From positions 1-15,662 of the forward strand of contig CAAFXG010000622.1 of NCBI GenBank assembly GCA_900766925.1: a stretch of 15,662 nucleotides of DNA, given 5' to 3'. Below, in pieces: positions 1 through 7,476 of the stretch. The stretch comes from Lachnospiraceae bacterium (GTDB lineage: Bacteria > Bacillota > Clostridia > Lachnospirales > Lachnospiraceae). Made by a program: the position numbers and the translations under genes. The notes beneath the pieces were generated by a model. The model saw only the letters and a list, made by a program, of their open reading frames with translations, was not told the origin of the DNA and ran no database searches. The stretch's first letter is position 1. Each line of letters begins with the position of its first letter.

Positions 1-75
1 CAAGAGGAATACTGCAGATTGAATTACAATAATCCCAGTTGGATTAAAGAATTTAATGTCACATTGGAGTTGTAA
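1..75 (+). CDS. C-terminal tail of an unidentified upstream gene (partial)
   Basis: Reading from base 1, frame 1 stays open for 24 codons and ends with TAA at 73-75, while the other two forward frames stop within the first 30 bases. The encoded tail ends in PSWIKEFNVTLEL, an alternating hydrophobic/polar ending that could be a final beta strand. The start lies outside the window and no motif identifies the family. The next gene begins about 50 bases later on the same strand, so this is probably the preceding member of the same operon. The piece is short enough that the open frame could be chance. Confidence 0.5.
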   Translation, partial: QEEYCRLNYNNPSWIKEFNVTLEL

Positions 76-112
76 TACCGAGTGCGAATATGTGAGAATA
101 TAACTGATATGT

Positions 113-117
113 GGGAG
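113..117 (+). promoter_or_regulatory. Ribosome binding site deciding the start of the first glycosyltransferase
   Basis: GGGAG at 113-117 lies 8 bases before the GTG at 126. An in-frame GTG at 111 has no purine-rich sequence upstream and itself overlaps this site. The GTG at 126 gives a protein beginning MKKVKISIIIPVYN, the usual way a GT2 enzyme starts, so 126 is preferred. Confidence 0.65.
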
Positions 118-125
118 AAGAAAGA

Positions 126-1391
126 GTGAAAAAAGTAAAAATTAGTATTATTATCCCGGTATACAATGCGGAAACCAGTATTGATAAAGCGATAAACTCT
201 TGCTTGAATCAGACAATAGATTCTCTAGAAATAATATGCATAAATGATGGTTCTACTGACAATTCAAAAGTCATACTTGAAAAATATGAGAAGCAAAGAA
301 AAATAAGGTTAATAAACAAGGAAAATGAAGGTACCGGAAGCGCTAGAAATGATGGAATAAGAATGGCAAAAGGGGAGTTCTTGGCATTCTTGGACGCAGA
401 TGATTGTTATCCGAATGCTTTTGTATTACAAAAGTTGTATGACTGTGCAGTTGAAAATGGAGTAAATATATGTGGGGGAGATGCTGTTATTGAGCGGAAT
501 GGAGTATTGTTAGATATTGATGAATCTCATCCGTCATACAGACTGCAATTGTGTAGTAAATATGGATTTTGCAATTATCTGGAAGAACAATTTTTTGCTG
601 GCTTCACGCGATTTATCTATAATAGAGAGATGATAATTAATAATAATATTTTGTTTCCAAGTATTACAGAATTTGAAGATCCAATTTTTTTAATTGAGGC
701 ATTCTATTGTTCCAGATATTTTTATACAATACATGAGTGTGTCTATCAAATTCACAAGGGCGACCATATACGAACCTATAATTCGCATAAAAAAGTTGAG
801 GAGTTCTTGATTGGAATAACGGAAGTGCTTAGATTTTCAAAAGAGAAGAAGCTCGCAAAACTCCAAGCCGGAGTATTAGATGAAACATATAGAACAAAAT
901 ACAATATTTTTATGTATCCATATCTTAATGAGAATATTGCTTTGATGGACTTGGCGCGAAGTGCAATAAGCTATATTGATGAGAAGTTGCTGTTGGAAGA
1001 AAATAAGGGAGAATATTTTGAAAAGTTTCAAGAAGAAATAATAATTGAAGAAATAAGAGATACAAAACTAGAAATGGAGAAATTTAATAAAGTACTTGCA
1101 GATATTGATGAAGTGTATATCTATGGCGCAGGGATACTTGCTGAGAGAGTATATAGATATTTGAAAAAATATTCGGTATCTGTAAAAGCGTATTTGGTAA
1201 GTTCTATGGAAGGAAATCCGAAAGAGGTACATGGGATAAAAGTAACAACGTTAGGCGATGAATTGCTATCTTTGGATTTACCGATTGTGGTTGCACTAGT
1301 ATCCACAAAAGAGGTGACTAAAATACTTCGGAAACACGGTTTTAAGGAAGTAATAGATATTAATTTCTCGAAAATGAGACTGTTTTTGTAG
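126..1391 (+). CDS. GT2 family glycosyltransferase with C-terminal Rossmann-like tag domain
   Basis: A 421-residue protein starting at GTG 126. Residues 1-~110 are a GT-A catalytic domain: SIIIPVYN at the N-terminus, then the nucleotide-binding INDGSTDNS, then a DADD motif at 90-93 that would hold the metal and nucleotide-sugar diphosphate. Residues ~110-320 are the variable acceptor-side region. Residues ~327-421 form a separate domain opening with VYIYGAG (Y333), a Rossmann-type strand-glycine turn found on several other proteins of this locus; here it is the 'VSS' subtype. It should transfer a sugar from a nucleotide donor during repeat-unit synthesis at the cytoplasmic face of the membrane, but donor and acceptor cannot be read from the sequence. 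It is closest in layout to the gene at 2304, and a 37-base gap separates it from the fucosyltransferase-like gene. Confidence 0.85.
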   Translation: MKKVKISIIIPVYNAETSIDKAINSCLNQTIDSLEIICINDGSTDNSKVILEKYEKQRKIRLINKENEGTGSARNDGIRMAKGEFLAFLDADDCYPNAFVLQKLYDCAVENGVNICGGDAVIERNGVLLDIDESHPSYRLQLCSKYGFCNYLEEQFFAGFTRFIYNREMIINNNILFPSITEFEDPIFLIEAFYCSRYFYTIHECVYQIHKGDHIRTYNSHKKVEEFLIGITEVLRFSKEKKLAKLQAGVLDETYRTKYNIFMYPYLNENIALMDLARSAISYIDEKLLLEENKGEYFEKFQEEIIIEEIRDTKLEMEKFNKVLADIDEVYIYGAGILAERVYRYLKKYSVSVKAYLVSSMEGNPKEVHGIKVTTLGDELLSLDLPIVVALVSTKEVTKILRKHGFKEVIDINFSKMRLFL

Positions 1392-1415
1392 TCGAGTCAC
1401 GATATCACAAAATAT

Positions 1416-1421
1416 GGAGAG
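1416..1421 (+). promoter_or_regulatory. Ribosome binding site deciding the start of the GT10 gene
   Basis: GGAGAG at 1416-1421 sits 7 bases before the ATG at 1429. The in-frame ATG at 1414 overlaps this site and has only AT-rich sequence before it. Translation most likely starts at 1429, giving MKRINVAFVDFW. Confidence 0.7.
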
Positions 1422-1428
1422 ACCAACT

Positions 1429-2304
1429 ATGAAAAGAATTAATGTGGCATTTGTAGATTTCTGGGAAGGATTTGACTGTTATGAGAATATATTTGTTCAT
1501 ATTCTTCGGAAAAAGTACTGTGTAAATGTCATTGAGGGAAATATTGATAGAGAAAATGTTCAGTACCTTTTCTACTCTGTGTTTTCGAATAACCATAAGA
1601 ATTACAATTGTATTAAGATTTTTTATACTGGTGAGAATATTTCGCCTGATATGAACGAGTGTGATTATGCGATAGGATTTGATTATGCCTGTTTTGGAGA
1701 TAGATATTTTCGATTCCCTCTTTATATGCTATATGAAAGAAGTTTATGTAGCATGCAAAGAAAAACAGAGGCTTTGAATGAAACGATGGCAAATAGAAAG
1801 TTTTGTTCAATGGTTGTATCTAACCCTAATGCCGACCCGTCAAGAGAACTTTTTTTCTTTCTTTTATCACAATATAAAAGAGTAGATTCGGGAGGAAGGT
1901 ATCTAAACAATATTGATTGTCTAAATGGAGTGCCAAGCAAATATGAGTTTCAAAAAAACTATAAGTTTTCAATTGCATTCGAAAACAGTTCTCATCCAGG
2001 ATATTGTACAGAAAAAATAGTACAAAGTTTTGCTGCAAAGACAATTCCAATTTATTGGGGCGATCCAACGGTTGCTGAGCAGTTTAATGAGAAGGCCTTT
2101 GTTAATTGTCATAAATACAAAAATTGGGATGAGGTTGTAGAAGTAGTAAAACAAATTGACCAGAATGACAGACAATATTTAGATATGTTGCAGCAACAAG
2201 CCACTGACAATAGTAATATTTATTCATTACGTGAAGAATTTGAACGGTGGTTATTGTATGTTTTTGGACAAGAATATATCACAGCATATAGGCGGAAGAA
2301 CTAA
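1429..2304 (+). CDS. GT10 (alpha-1,3-fucosyltransferase-like) glycosyltransferase
   Basis: A 291-residue protein. The C-terminal half carries the GT10 donor-binding signature: FENS at 184-187, then GYCTEKI at 191-197, and IPIYWGDP from 206. In the family these residues bind GDP-fucose and the enzyme makes an alpha-1,3/1,4 linkage onto GlcNAc- or Glc-type acceptors. The N-terminal half is an acceptor-binding Rossmann domain of the GT-B fold. Bacterial GT10 enzymes include the Helicobacter and Bacteroides fucosyltransferases, and this length is at the short end of the family. It lacks the heptad-repeat tail of the Helicobacter enzymes and lacks the tag domain seen on its GT2 neighbours. The stop TAA overlaps the next start by one base (TAATG), implying translational coupling. 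GDP-fucose is the expected donor but no GDP-fucose synthesis gene is in the window, and other GDP- or dTDP-6-deoxysugars are possible. Confidence 0.85.
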   Translation: MKRINVAFVDFWEGFDCYENIFVHILRKKYCVNVIEGNIDRENVQYLFYSVFSNNHKNYNCIKIFYTGENISPDMNECDYAIGFDYACFGDRYFRFPLYMLYERSLCSMQRKTEALNETMANRKFCSMVVSNPNADPSRELFFFLLSQYKRVDSGGRYLNNIDCLNGVPSKYEFQKNYKFSIAFENSSHPGYCTEKIVQSFAAKTIPIYWGDPTVAEQFNEKAFVNCHKYKNWDEVVEVVKQIDQNDRQYLDMLQQQATDNSNIYSLREEFERWLLYVFGQEYITAYRRKN

Positions 2305-3536
2305 TGGAAGATGTAATTTTTTCAATTATAGTACCAATATACAATGTTGAACAGTACTTGGAATTGTGTTTGGACAGCATAGTTGCACAAGCATTTAATT
2401 CTAAGGAGATTATTTGTGTGGAAGATTGTTCAACAGACGATTCTTTATCTGTTCTTCTGAAGTATGAAAAAAATGAGAAAATAAAGATAATTAGACATGA
2501 AAAAAACAAAGGTTTGTCTGGCGCAAGAAATACGGGAATAAAGCATGCCCAGGGCAAGTATATTCTTTTTGTGGATTCTGATGATGTATTGGCTAATAAT
2601 GCCCTTGAAATTCTTTATAATGCAATTAATGAACAGGAGATGGACGTTGTCTACTTTGACTTCAGAAAATTTGTAAAAAAGGAAAATGGATATAAGGAGG
2701 TGTTATTTCCACACCCATACTATACTAATGAGATATGTGATGGTAAAAAATATTTCTGCGAGAGCGTAAGAAATAAAAAGTTGGTCAGCGTTGCGTGGAG
2801 ACAGCTTATCAGAAAGGACTTTTTGCTCGAAAACGATTTGTGTTTTATGGAAGGGTTATTGCACGAAGACGAACTCTTCTCCTTTATGGTTTCAATGCAT
2901 GCAAAAAAAATCAAAAGTATAAAAGATGTTTTGTATTTTTACAGACAAAGACACAATTCCATTATGAATGTGAAAAATGAAAAACATGCCCATTCGTTGT
3001 TTGTAATCTTGCTTGAGATACTAACCTATTGGAAAACTAATACTATCTCAAGTGAAGTGTCAGAATGTATAGGAATGTATTGGAAATCATTGTATGATAC
3101 GTATTTATTATACAAGGCATACGTCAATGAGGATGTACCTTTTGAGATAGGTGATGCTATTGAACGTACTATATATCAAATATTGAATGCTCCGAAAAAT
3201 AAAAAATGGTTAGAAGTAAGTAATTTACCATTGGATGAGATAGGCAAAGCACCTAACGTAGCAATTTATGGGGCGGGAAAAGCTGCTAAACAAGTTGCGG
3301 AATACATGTTTGCAAATAATCTCCGTGTTTCGTGTTTTCTTGTTCGGGAAAAAGAGATAAATGCCGATTTTTTATTTGGAATACCAGTATATGGCATTGA
3401 TGAATATGAACAAAGAGTAGGTGATACGACAGTAATTATCGGTGTTACTGCTAAATATGCTAGTGGAATTGAGAATAATCTGAATGAAAAGGGTTTCACA
3501 AAAATAATTAAGTTGCCAGATGGAGAAGGGAACTGA
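2304..3536 (+). CDS. GT2 family glycosyltransferase with C-terminal Rossmann-like tag domain
   Basis: A 410-residue protein. The catalytic domain starts SIIVPIYN, continues with ICVEDCSTDDS and has DSDD at 91-94 as the metal/nucleotide motif. GLSGARNTGI follows the usual GT2 helix consensus. Residues ~110-310 form an acceptor region containing a RQRHNSIM segment, frequent in capsule and teichoic-acid GT2 enzymes. Residues ~316-410 are the tag domain, opening VAIYGAG (Y322), of the 'VR/VS' subtype. The start is fixed by the one-base overlap with the GT10 stop and by the GGCGGAAG site just upstream. It is a likely paralogue of the gene at 126 in both domain order and motifs. The donor and linkage are unknown. 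Confidence 0.85.
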   Translation: MEDVIFSIIVPIYNVEQYLELCLDSIVAQAFNSKEIICVEDCSTDDSLSVLLKYEKNEKIKIIRHEKNKGLSGARNTGIKHAQGKYILFVDSDDVLANNALEILYNAINEQEMDVVYFDFRKFVKKENGYKEVLFPHPYYTNEICDGKKYFCESVRNKKLVSVAWRQLIRKDFLLENDLCFMEGLLHEDELFSFMVSMHAKKIKSIKDVLYFYRQRHNSIMNVKNEKHAHSLFVILLEILTYWKTNTISSEVSECIGMYWKSLYDTYLLYKAYVNEDVPFEIGDAIERTIYQILNAPKNKKWLEVSNLPLDEIGKAPNVAIYGAGKAAKQVAEYMFANNLRVSCFLVREKEINADFLFGIPVYGIDEYEQRVGDTTVIIGVTAKYASGIENNLNEKGFTKIIKLPDGEGN

Positions 3537-3541
3537 AATAT

Positions 3542-4855
3542 ATGAAAAAATGTAGGGTGTCGGTTATCTTGCCTTCTTTGAATGTTGCTAAATATATTGA
3601 TGAGTGCCTACGTTCCGTATCTGATCAGACATTACATGAAATAGAAATATTGTGTGTGGATGCTGGTTCGACAGATGGAACGTTGGAGATAATCAAGAAA
3701 TATCAGAGTAGTGATTCTAGAGTTCAGTTAATTGAAAGCGAACGAAAAAGCTATGGTTATCAAGTTAACCTCGGAATAGAGGAAGCGATAGGAGAGTATA
3801 TTGCAATTCTAGAAACAGATGATTATGTTGACACGGACATGTACGAAACTCTGTATATGCTAGCCGAACAAACAAATTGTGATTATGTAAAAGGGAATTT
3901 TCGAAGTTATTATACTTATCAAAATGGAAAGAGAGTTTTTATTCCGTCGGATGTTTTGGCTTCATCGGGTGAAGAATATGAGTCGATTATTGACATACAA
4001 AAATGCGCGAAATTGATTCAACATGACACAAATGTGTGGAGCGGGATATACAAGAAAGATTTTCTTAACAAATACAATATTAGGTGTAACGAAAGTCGGG
4101 GTGCAGCGTTTCAAGATATTGGTTTTTTGCAGAAGGTATTTTGGTACGCACATTCAGGATACTATACAAAGAGATGTTTCTACAATTATTGCATTGATAG
4201 AGAATCTTCTTCAACCAATAATGGTAACAACCTCAGATATGCTTATCAGGAGTATCTTGCACTTTTATCTGACTATTCAAATGATAAAGATATTCAAAAT
4301 TGGGATATTGTGTACGAAAGAATGTCAGATGTGTTTGAGGAAAATACAAGGAAAACCCTTTTGCAAGGCAGAGAATCTGAAAATAGTGAAATAATAGAAT
4401 GGTTTGCAACTATTTTGGTAAATAAATATAACGAAGGTATTATTTCGAGATTATACTTGAAGGAGATTGATGCTGGTTTACCAGAGTGGCTTGATAAGGT
4501 TCAAAAGCAGATATGTGCCCAGGAAGAACAAAAGGATTATTTTTTCAAAACCATTGGTAATTCGCAGGTGGTGATTTTTGGTGCTGGAATAAGGGGAAAG
4601 AGGTTGCTTCAGCAAATTGGGAAGTATGACATCAAAGTCAATGCATTTTGTGATAATAATTCATCAATATGGGGGAATAATATAGCAGGAATTACGATAT
4701 ACGGTTTGGATACTATTTTTATAAAATATCCTAATGCAAAATATATTATCGCTAACAAATATCATTATATTGAAATTAGACAGCAACTTCTCGATAAAGG
4801 AATAGCAGAAGATGGCATAGTAGTTTTTGAGGAAAGTAAGGGATGGAATGTATAG
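3542..4855 (+). CDS. GT2 family glycosyltransferase with C-terminal 'DNN' tag domain
   Basis: A 437-residue protein starting 5 bases after the previous stop, with GGAGAAGG upstream. The catalytic domain begins SVILPSLN and includes LCVDAGSTDGT, the distinctive KSYGYQVNLGI segment and ETDD at 91-94. The KSYGYQ helix and the acidic ETDD motif (in place of the commoner DxDD) mark a subclass shared with the gene at 6152; SRGAAFQDIGFLQK in the acceptor region likewise matches PGASYQDIGFW there. Residues ~340-437 form the tag domain, opening VVIFGAG (F346) and containing FCDNNSSIWGNN, the 'DNN..WG' subtype. It is expected to act on a lipid-linked precursor in the cytoplasm, with donor unknown. The last 13 bases overlap the start of the next gene. 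Confidence 0.85.
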   Translation: MKKCRVSVILPSLNVAKYIDECLRSVSDQTLHEIEILCVDAGSTDGTLEIIKKYQSSDSRVQLIESERKSYGYQVNLGIEEAIGEYIAILETDDYVDTDMYETLYMLAEQTNCDYVKGNFRSYYTYQNGKRVFIPSDVLASSGEEYESIIDIQKCAKLIQHDTNVWSGIYKKDFLNKYNIRCNESRGAAFQDIGFLQKVFWYAHSGYYTKRCFYNYCIDRESSSTNNGNNLRYAYQEYLALLSDYSNDKDIQNWDIVYERMSDVFEENTRKTLLQGRESENSEIIEWFATILVNKYNEGIISRLYLKEIDAGLPEWLDKVQKQICAQEEQKDYFFKTIGNSQVVIFGAGIRGKRLLQQIGKYDIKVNAFCDNNSSIWGNNIAGITIYGLDTIFIKYPNAKYIIANKYHYIEIRQQLLDKGIAEDGIVVFEESKGWNV

Positions 4856-6138
4856 CAGTTGTAATATGCAACTTCAATGGAGGACAATACACCGTAGATT
4901 GCATAAAGGCAGTACAGAAAAATACATATAATGATTTGGATATTATTGTCGTAGATAATGCTTCAACAGATAGTTCTGTTGAACTGTTAACAAATGAATT
5001 CGGCGATAGCATTACTATCTTACTCAACGATACAAATCGTGGAGGTGCCGGCGGGTTTGGACGAGGACTGAGATATGCCACAGAGAAGAATTATGAATAC
5101 ATTATGATGTTAGATAATGATGCATTTGTTGATGAGCATGCCATTGAGATTCTAATGAATACCATAAAAGAAGATGAATCAATAGGAATCGTGGGTGCGA
5201 AAATCCTTTGCCTGAATGATAGAAAAGTAATCATGGATTTTGCGAAAAAGATGGATTGGGATTCATTCATTGATCATTCAGACTGGATCGGACAAGAAGA
5301 TTCGGAGAATAATAGAATATCCGTTGAATGTGATTTTGTGGCAGCTACGGCAGCAATAGTCAGAAGAGATGCACTTGTTCGCTCTGGTGGAATGGATGAA
5401 GCACATTTTATATATTACGATGATATTGAATTAAACCAGAGAATTCGAATGGCCGGATATCGAGTCGTTGCTTGTGGGGAGGCAAAAGCATGGCATAAGA
5501 GTAGTATGGCTACAAATAAGACGAATACGTTTGCCAGATATTACCTTACACGGAATAGGTATAGATTTTTCGCAAAATACCTTCCGGAAGAGAAGTTGGA
5601 AAGGTTTGCGGATTATGTAATAGAACAAAGTTTTCCATACCTTTACGGATCAAACCATAACGGAAGAGAAGATATGTTTCTCACTACAAAATACATCATG
5701 GAAGATTTCATGAATGATGTAAGAGGAGTTGCGGGACCGGGAAGGATTCAAACCATAATCAATGTGTGGGAAAAGAATCTGAGTGAGTTGATTGGTAAGA
5801 ATAAAAGGATTGCAATATATCTGTCAGAGAGTGCAAAGCAATCTACTTATCAAAAAATTACAGATTATTTGGACAAGAAAAAAGACGAAATAGAATATGA
5901 ACGGGTGGAATCAATTGACGCCGGTAGTACTCATGATCTGGTGTTGGTAATTTGTGATCATGTGAAAGAACAACATGAAAATATTCTTCCGGTAGTATAT
6001 ATTGATGCCTATGGAAATGTTGTTAAAGATTGGCAGAGTTACATCTATTTTCAGAATTACGATAATGTATTGGAGTTGTTTCGCCATTACTACAAAGATT
6101 CTATTTTACAGGGGATAGCGAACATTAGAAATAAATAG
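4843..6138 (+). CDS. GT2 glycosyltransferase, galactofuranosyl-/rhamnosyltransferase type
   Basis: A 431-residue protein of a different GT2 branch from its neighbours. Visible motifs are VVICNFNGG at the N-terminus, VVDNASTDSS, the glycine run GGAGGFGRG at 67-75, LDNDA (D91, D93) as the metal site, YYDDIELNQR, a WHKSS motif, and YYLTRNRYRFFAKY. These are characteristic of the GlfT2/WbbL-like group that transfers galactofuranose or rhamnose. Residues ~320-431 form an extra C-terminal region beginning KRIAIYLSES. It has a strand-turn-helix pattern reminiscent of the tag domain on the other GT2 enzymes but lacks its GxG turn. Translation starts inside the end of the preceding gene (13-base overlap), with AGGA at 4830-4833 as the ribosome binding site. 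The sugar is not determined by sequence alone. Confidence 0.85.
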   Translation: MECIAVVICNFNGGQYTVDCIKAVQKNTYNDLDIIVVDNASTDSSVELLTNEFGDSITILLNDTNRGGAGGFGRGLRYATEKNYEYIMMLDNDAFVDEHAIEILMNTIKEDESIGIVGAKILCLNDRKVIMDFAKKMDWDSFIDHSDWIGQEDSENNRISVECDFVAATAAIVRRDALVRSGGMDEAHFIYYDDIELNQRIRMAGYRVVACGEAKAWHKSSMATNKTNTFARYYLTRNRYRFFAKYLPEEKLERFADYVIEQSFPYLYGSNHNGREDMFLTTKYIMEDFMNDVRGVAGPGRIQTIINVWEKNLSELIGKNKRIAIYLSESAKQSTYQKITDYLDKKKDEIEYERVESIDAGSTHDLVLVICDHVKEQHENILPVVYIDAYGNVVKDWQSYIYFQNYDNVLELFRHYYKDSILQGIANIRNK

Positions 6139-6151
6139 TCGCGGAGGAAAG

Positions 6152-7447
6152 ATGACGAAGATTTCGGTTATTATGCCCTCATTAAATGTACAAAAATATA
6201 TAGAGCAAGCAGTAAAAAGTGTGATGTCTCAGACCTTGCAGGAGATAGAAATAATCTGTGTAGATGCTGGATCAACAGATGGAACAGTTTCGATACTTAA
6301 TGCTTTGGCAAGTGTAGATGATAGAATCAAGATAATTCATTCGGATAAAAAAAGTTATGGATATCAGATGAATCTAGGGATAAGCCATGCGGTAGGGGAA
6401 TACATTGGAATTGTAGAAACTGACGATTATGTTTTGCCCGATATGTACGAAGAATTGTATCGAACAGCAAAATCAAATGATCTGGATATTGTTAAATCCG
6501 ATTTTTATAAATTTTGGTGGAATGAGAAGTATTCACAACGTGTCACTGTATCCGCCAGTTCAGAGTATTCCGGTAAAGTATTAACAGAAGAAGACAGAAA
6601 GATATTCTTTACATTTCAATCGCTAAATTGGACTGGCATTTATAAGAGAGAGTATCTTATTCAAAACGATATTTGGCATAGTGAAACTCCGGGAGCATCT
6701 TATCAGGATATTGGTTTTTGGCTACTTAATATGTCGTTTGCAAGCCGAGCAATGTGGATAAACAAAGCGTTTTATATGTATCGGCAAGATAATCCAGGAT
6801 CTTCTATGAAGGACAGAGGGAAAATGCTGTGTTCAATGAATGAGTATGATCGAGCACTAACCATTTTGAAAAAATCCGAAATGACTGTGGCGTATTTGGA
6901 GTGCCTTTTGTTAAAACAAACGGATTATTATGTTACATTTAAGAGGATTTCTGACGAAATAAAACGTGAGTATTTATCTGAGATTGCTAATACATATAGA
7001 ATAGAGAGAGAACAAATCTTGTATGATAAGCTAACAAATACACAGAAGTCCTGCATAGATTGGTTAGACAATGCCATCGAAAATCCCGAGAAAGTATGTA
7101 ATTCTGTTGTTTCGCAAAATCAGTCTGTGTTAGATGAACTGAGGACTGCAGATAAGATATATTTGTATGGTGCTGGTCAAATTGCCACTGACATTTTTTC
7201 AAAACTATATACTTTAGGTTTTTGGGGAAAAGTTCATAAGGTTGTTGTTTCCGAACAATCGGAAACGGAAGTTTTCTTTCAAAAATGTGTTTGTAAATGG
7301 AGTGAGGAACAAGAGTATATATCTCAAAACGACTTACTGATCCTTGCTCTTGGAAAGAAAAATAGAGAGGAAGTATTAGCAAATATCAATGTAAATTGCA
7401 GTATATTAAATCCAATTGATTTTCAAGAATTAATACTTACTATTTGA
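6152..7447 (+). CDS. GT2 family glycosyltransferase with C-terminal Rossmann-like tag domain
   Basis: A 431-residue protein with a strong GCGGAGGAAA ribosome binding site just before ATG 6152. The catalytic domain reads SVIMPSLN, ICVDAGSTDGT, KSYGYQMNLGI and ETDD at 89-92, making it a close paralogue of the gene at 3542. The PGASYQDIGFW segment around residues 185-195 lies in the acceptor or catalytic-base region. Residues ~333-431 are the tag domain, opening IYLYGAG (Y339), but this copy carries the 'VVSE' subtype where the paralogue at 3542 has the 'DNN' subtype. The two catalytic domains are thus more alike than the two tails, consistent with tail swapping. Its stop lies 29 bases before the preferred start of the giant fusion gene. 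Confidence 0.85.
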   Translation: MTKISVIMPSLNVQKYIEQAVKSVMSQTLQEIEIICVDAGSTDGTVSILNALASVDDRIKIIHSDKKSYGYQMNLGISHAVGEYIGIVETDDYVLPDMYEELYRTAKSNDLDIVKSDFYKFWWNEKYSQRVTVSASSEYSGKVLTEEDRKIFFTFQSLNWTGIYKREYLIQNDIWHSETPGASYQDIGFWLLNMSFASRAMWINKAFYMYRQDNPGSSMKDRGKMLCSMNEYDRALTILKKSEMTVAYLECLLLKQTDYYVTFKRISDEIKREYLSEIANTYRIEREQILYDKLTNTQKSCIDWLDNAIENPEKVCNSVVSQNQSVLDELRTADKIYLYGAGQIATDIFSKLYTLGFWGKVHKVVVSEQSETEVFFQKCVCKWSEEQEYISQNDLLILALGKKNREEVLANINVNCSILNPIDFQELILTI

Positions 7448-7463
7448 TAGTTATTATATCGAT

Positions 7464-7467
7464 GGAG
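7464..7467 (+). promoter_or_regulatory. Ribosome binding site deciding the start of the giant fusion protein
   Basis: GGAG at 7464-7467 sits 9 bases before the ATG at 7477. Two earlier in-frame candidates, TTG 7444 (overlapping the previous stop) and ATG 7462, have only AT-rich sequence before them. Starting at 7477 gives MSDKLLRQIPKAVLVWYP. Confidence 0.6.
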
Positions 7468-7476
7468 ATATATGAA

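Noticed and set aside
64..104. Possible promoter upstream of the first complete gene (TTGGAG or TTGTAA with TATAAC at 99-104)
   Set aside because: The spacing between the boxes is 23 bases or more, well outside the usual 16-18, and the region is simply AT-rich; an operon-internal gap is a better reading.
1107..1391. Reading the tag domains as full NAD-dependent dehydrogenases or epimerases
   Set aside because: Each is only about 90 residues with no Y-x-x-x-K catalytic pair and no second Rossmann half, so an independent oxidoreductase is unlikely.
4023..4394. A 123-codon open frame on the + strand in another frame
   Set aside because: It overlaps the GT2 at 3542, whose motifs run through this stretch; the alternative peptide has no motif and no well-placed ribosome binding site.
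6987..7382. A 131-codon open frame on the minus strand
   Set aside because: It is entirely opposite the C-terminal part of the GT2 at 6152, has no recognisable domain and would need transcription against the operon.
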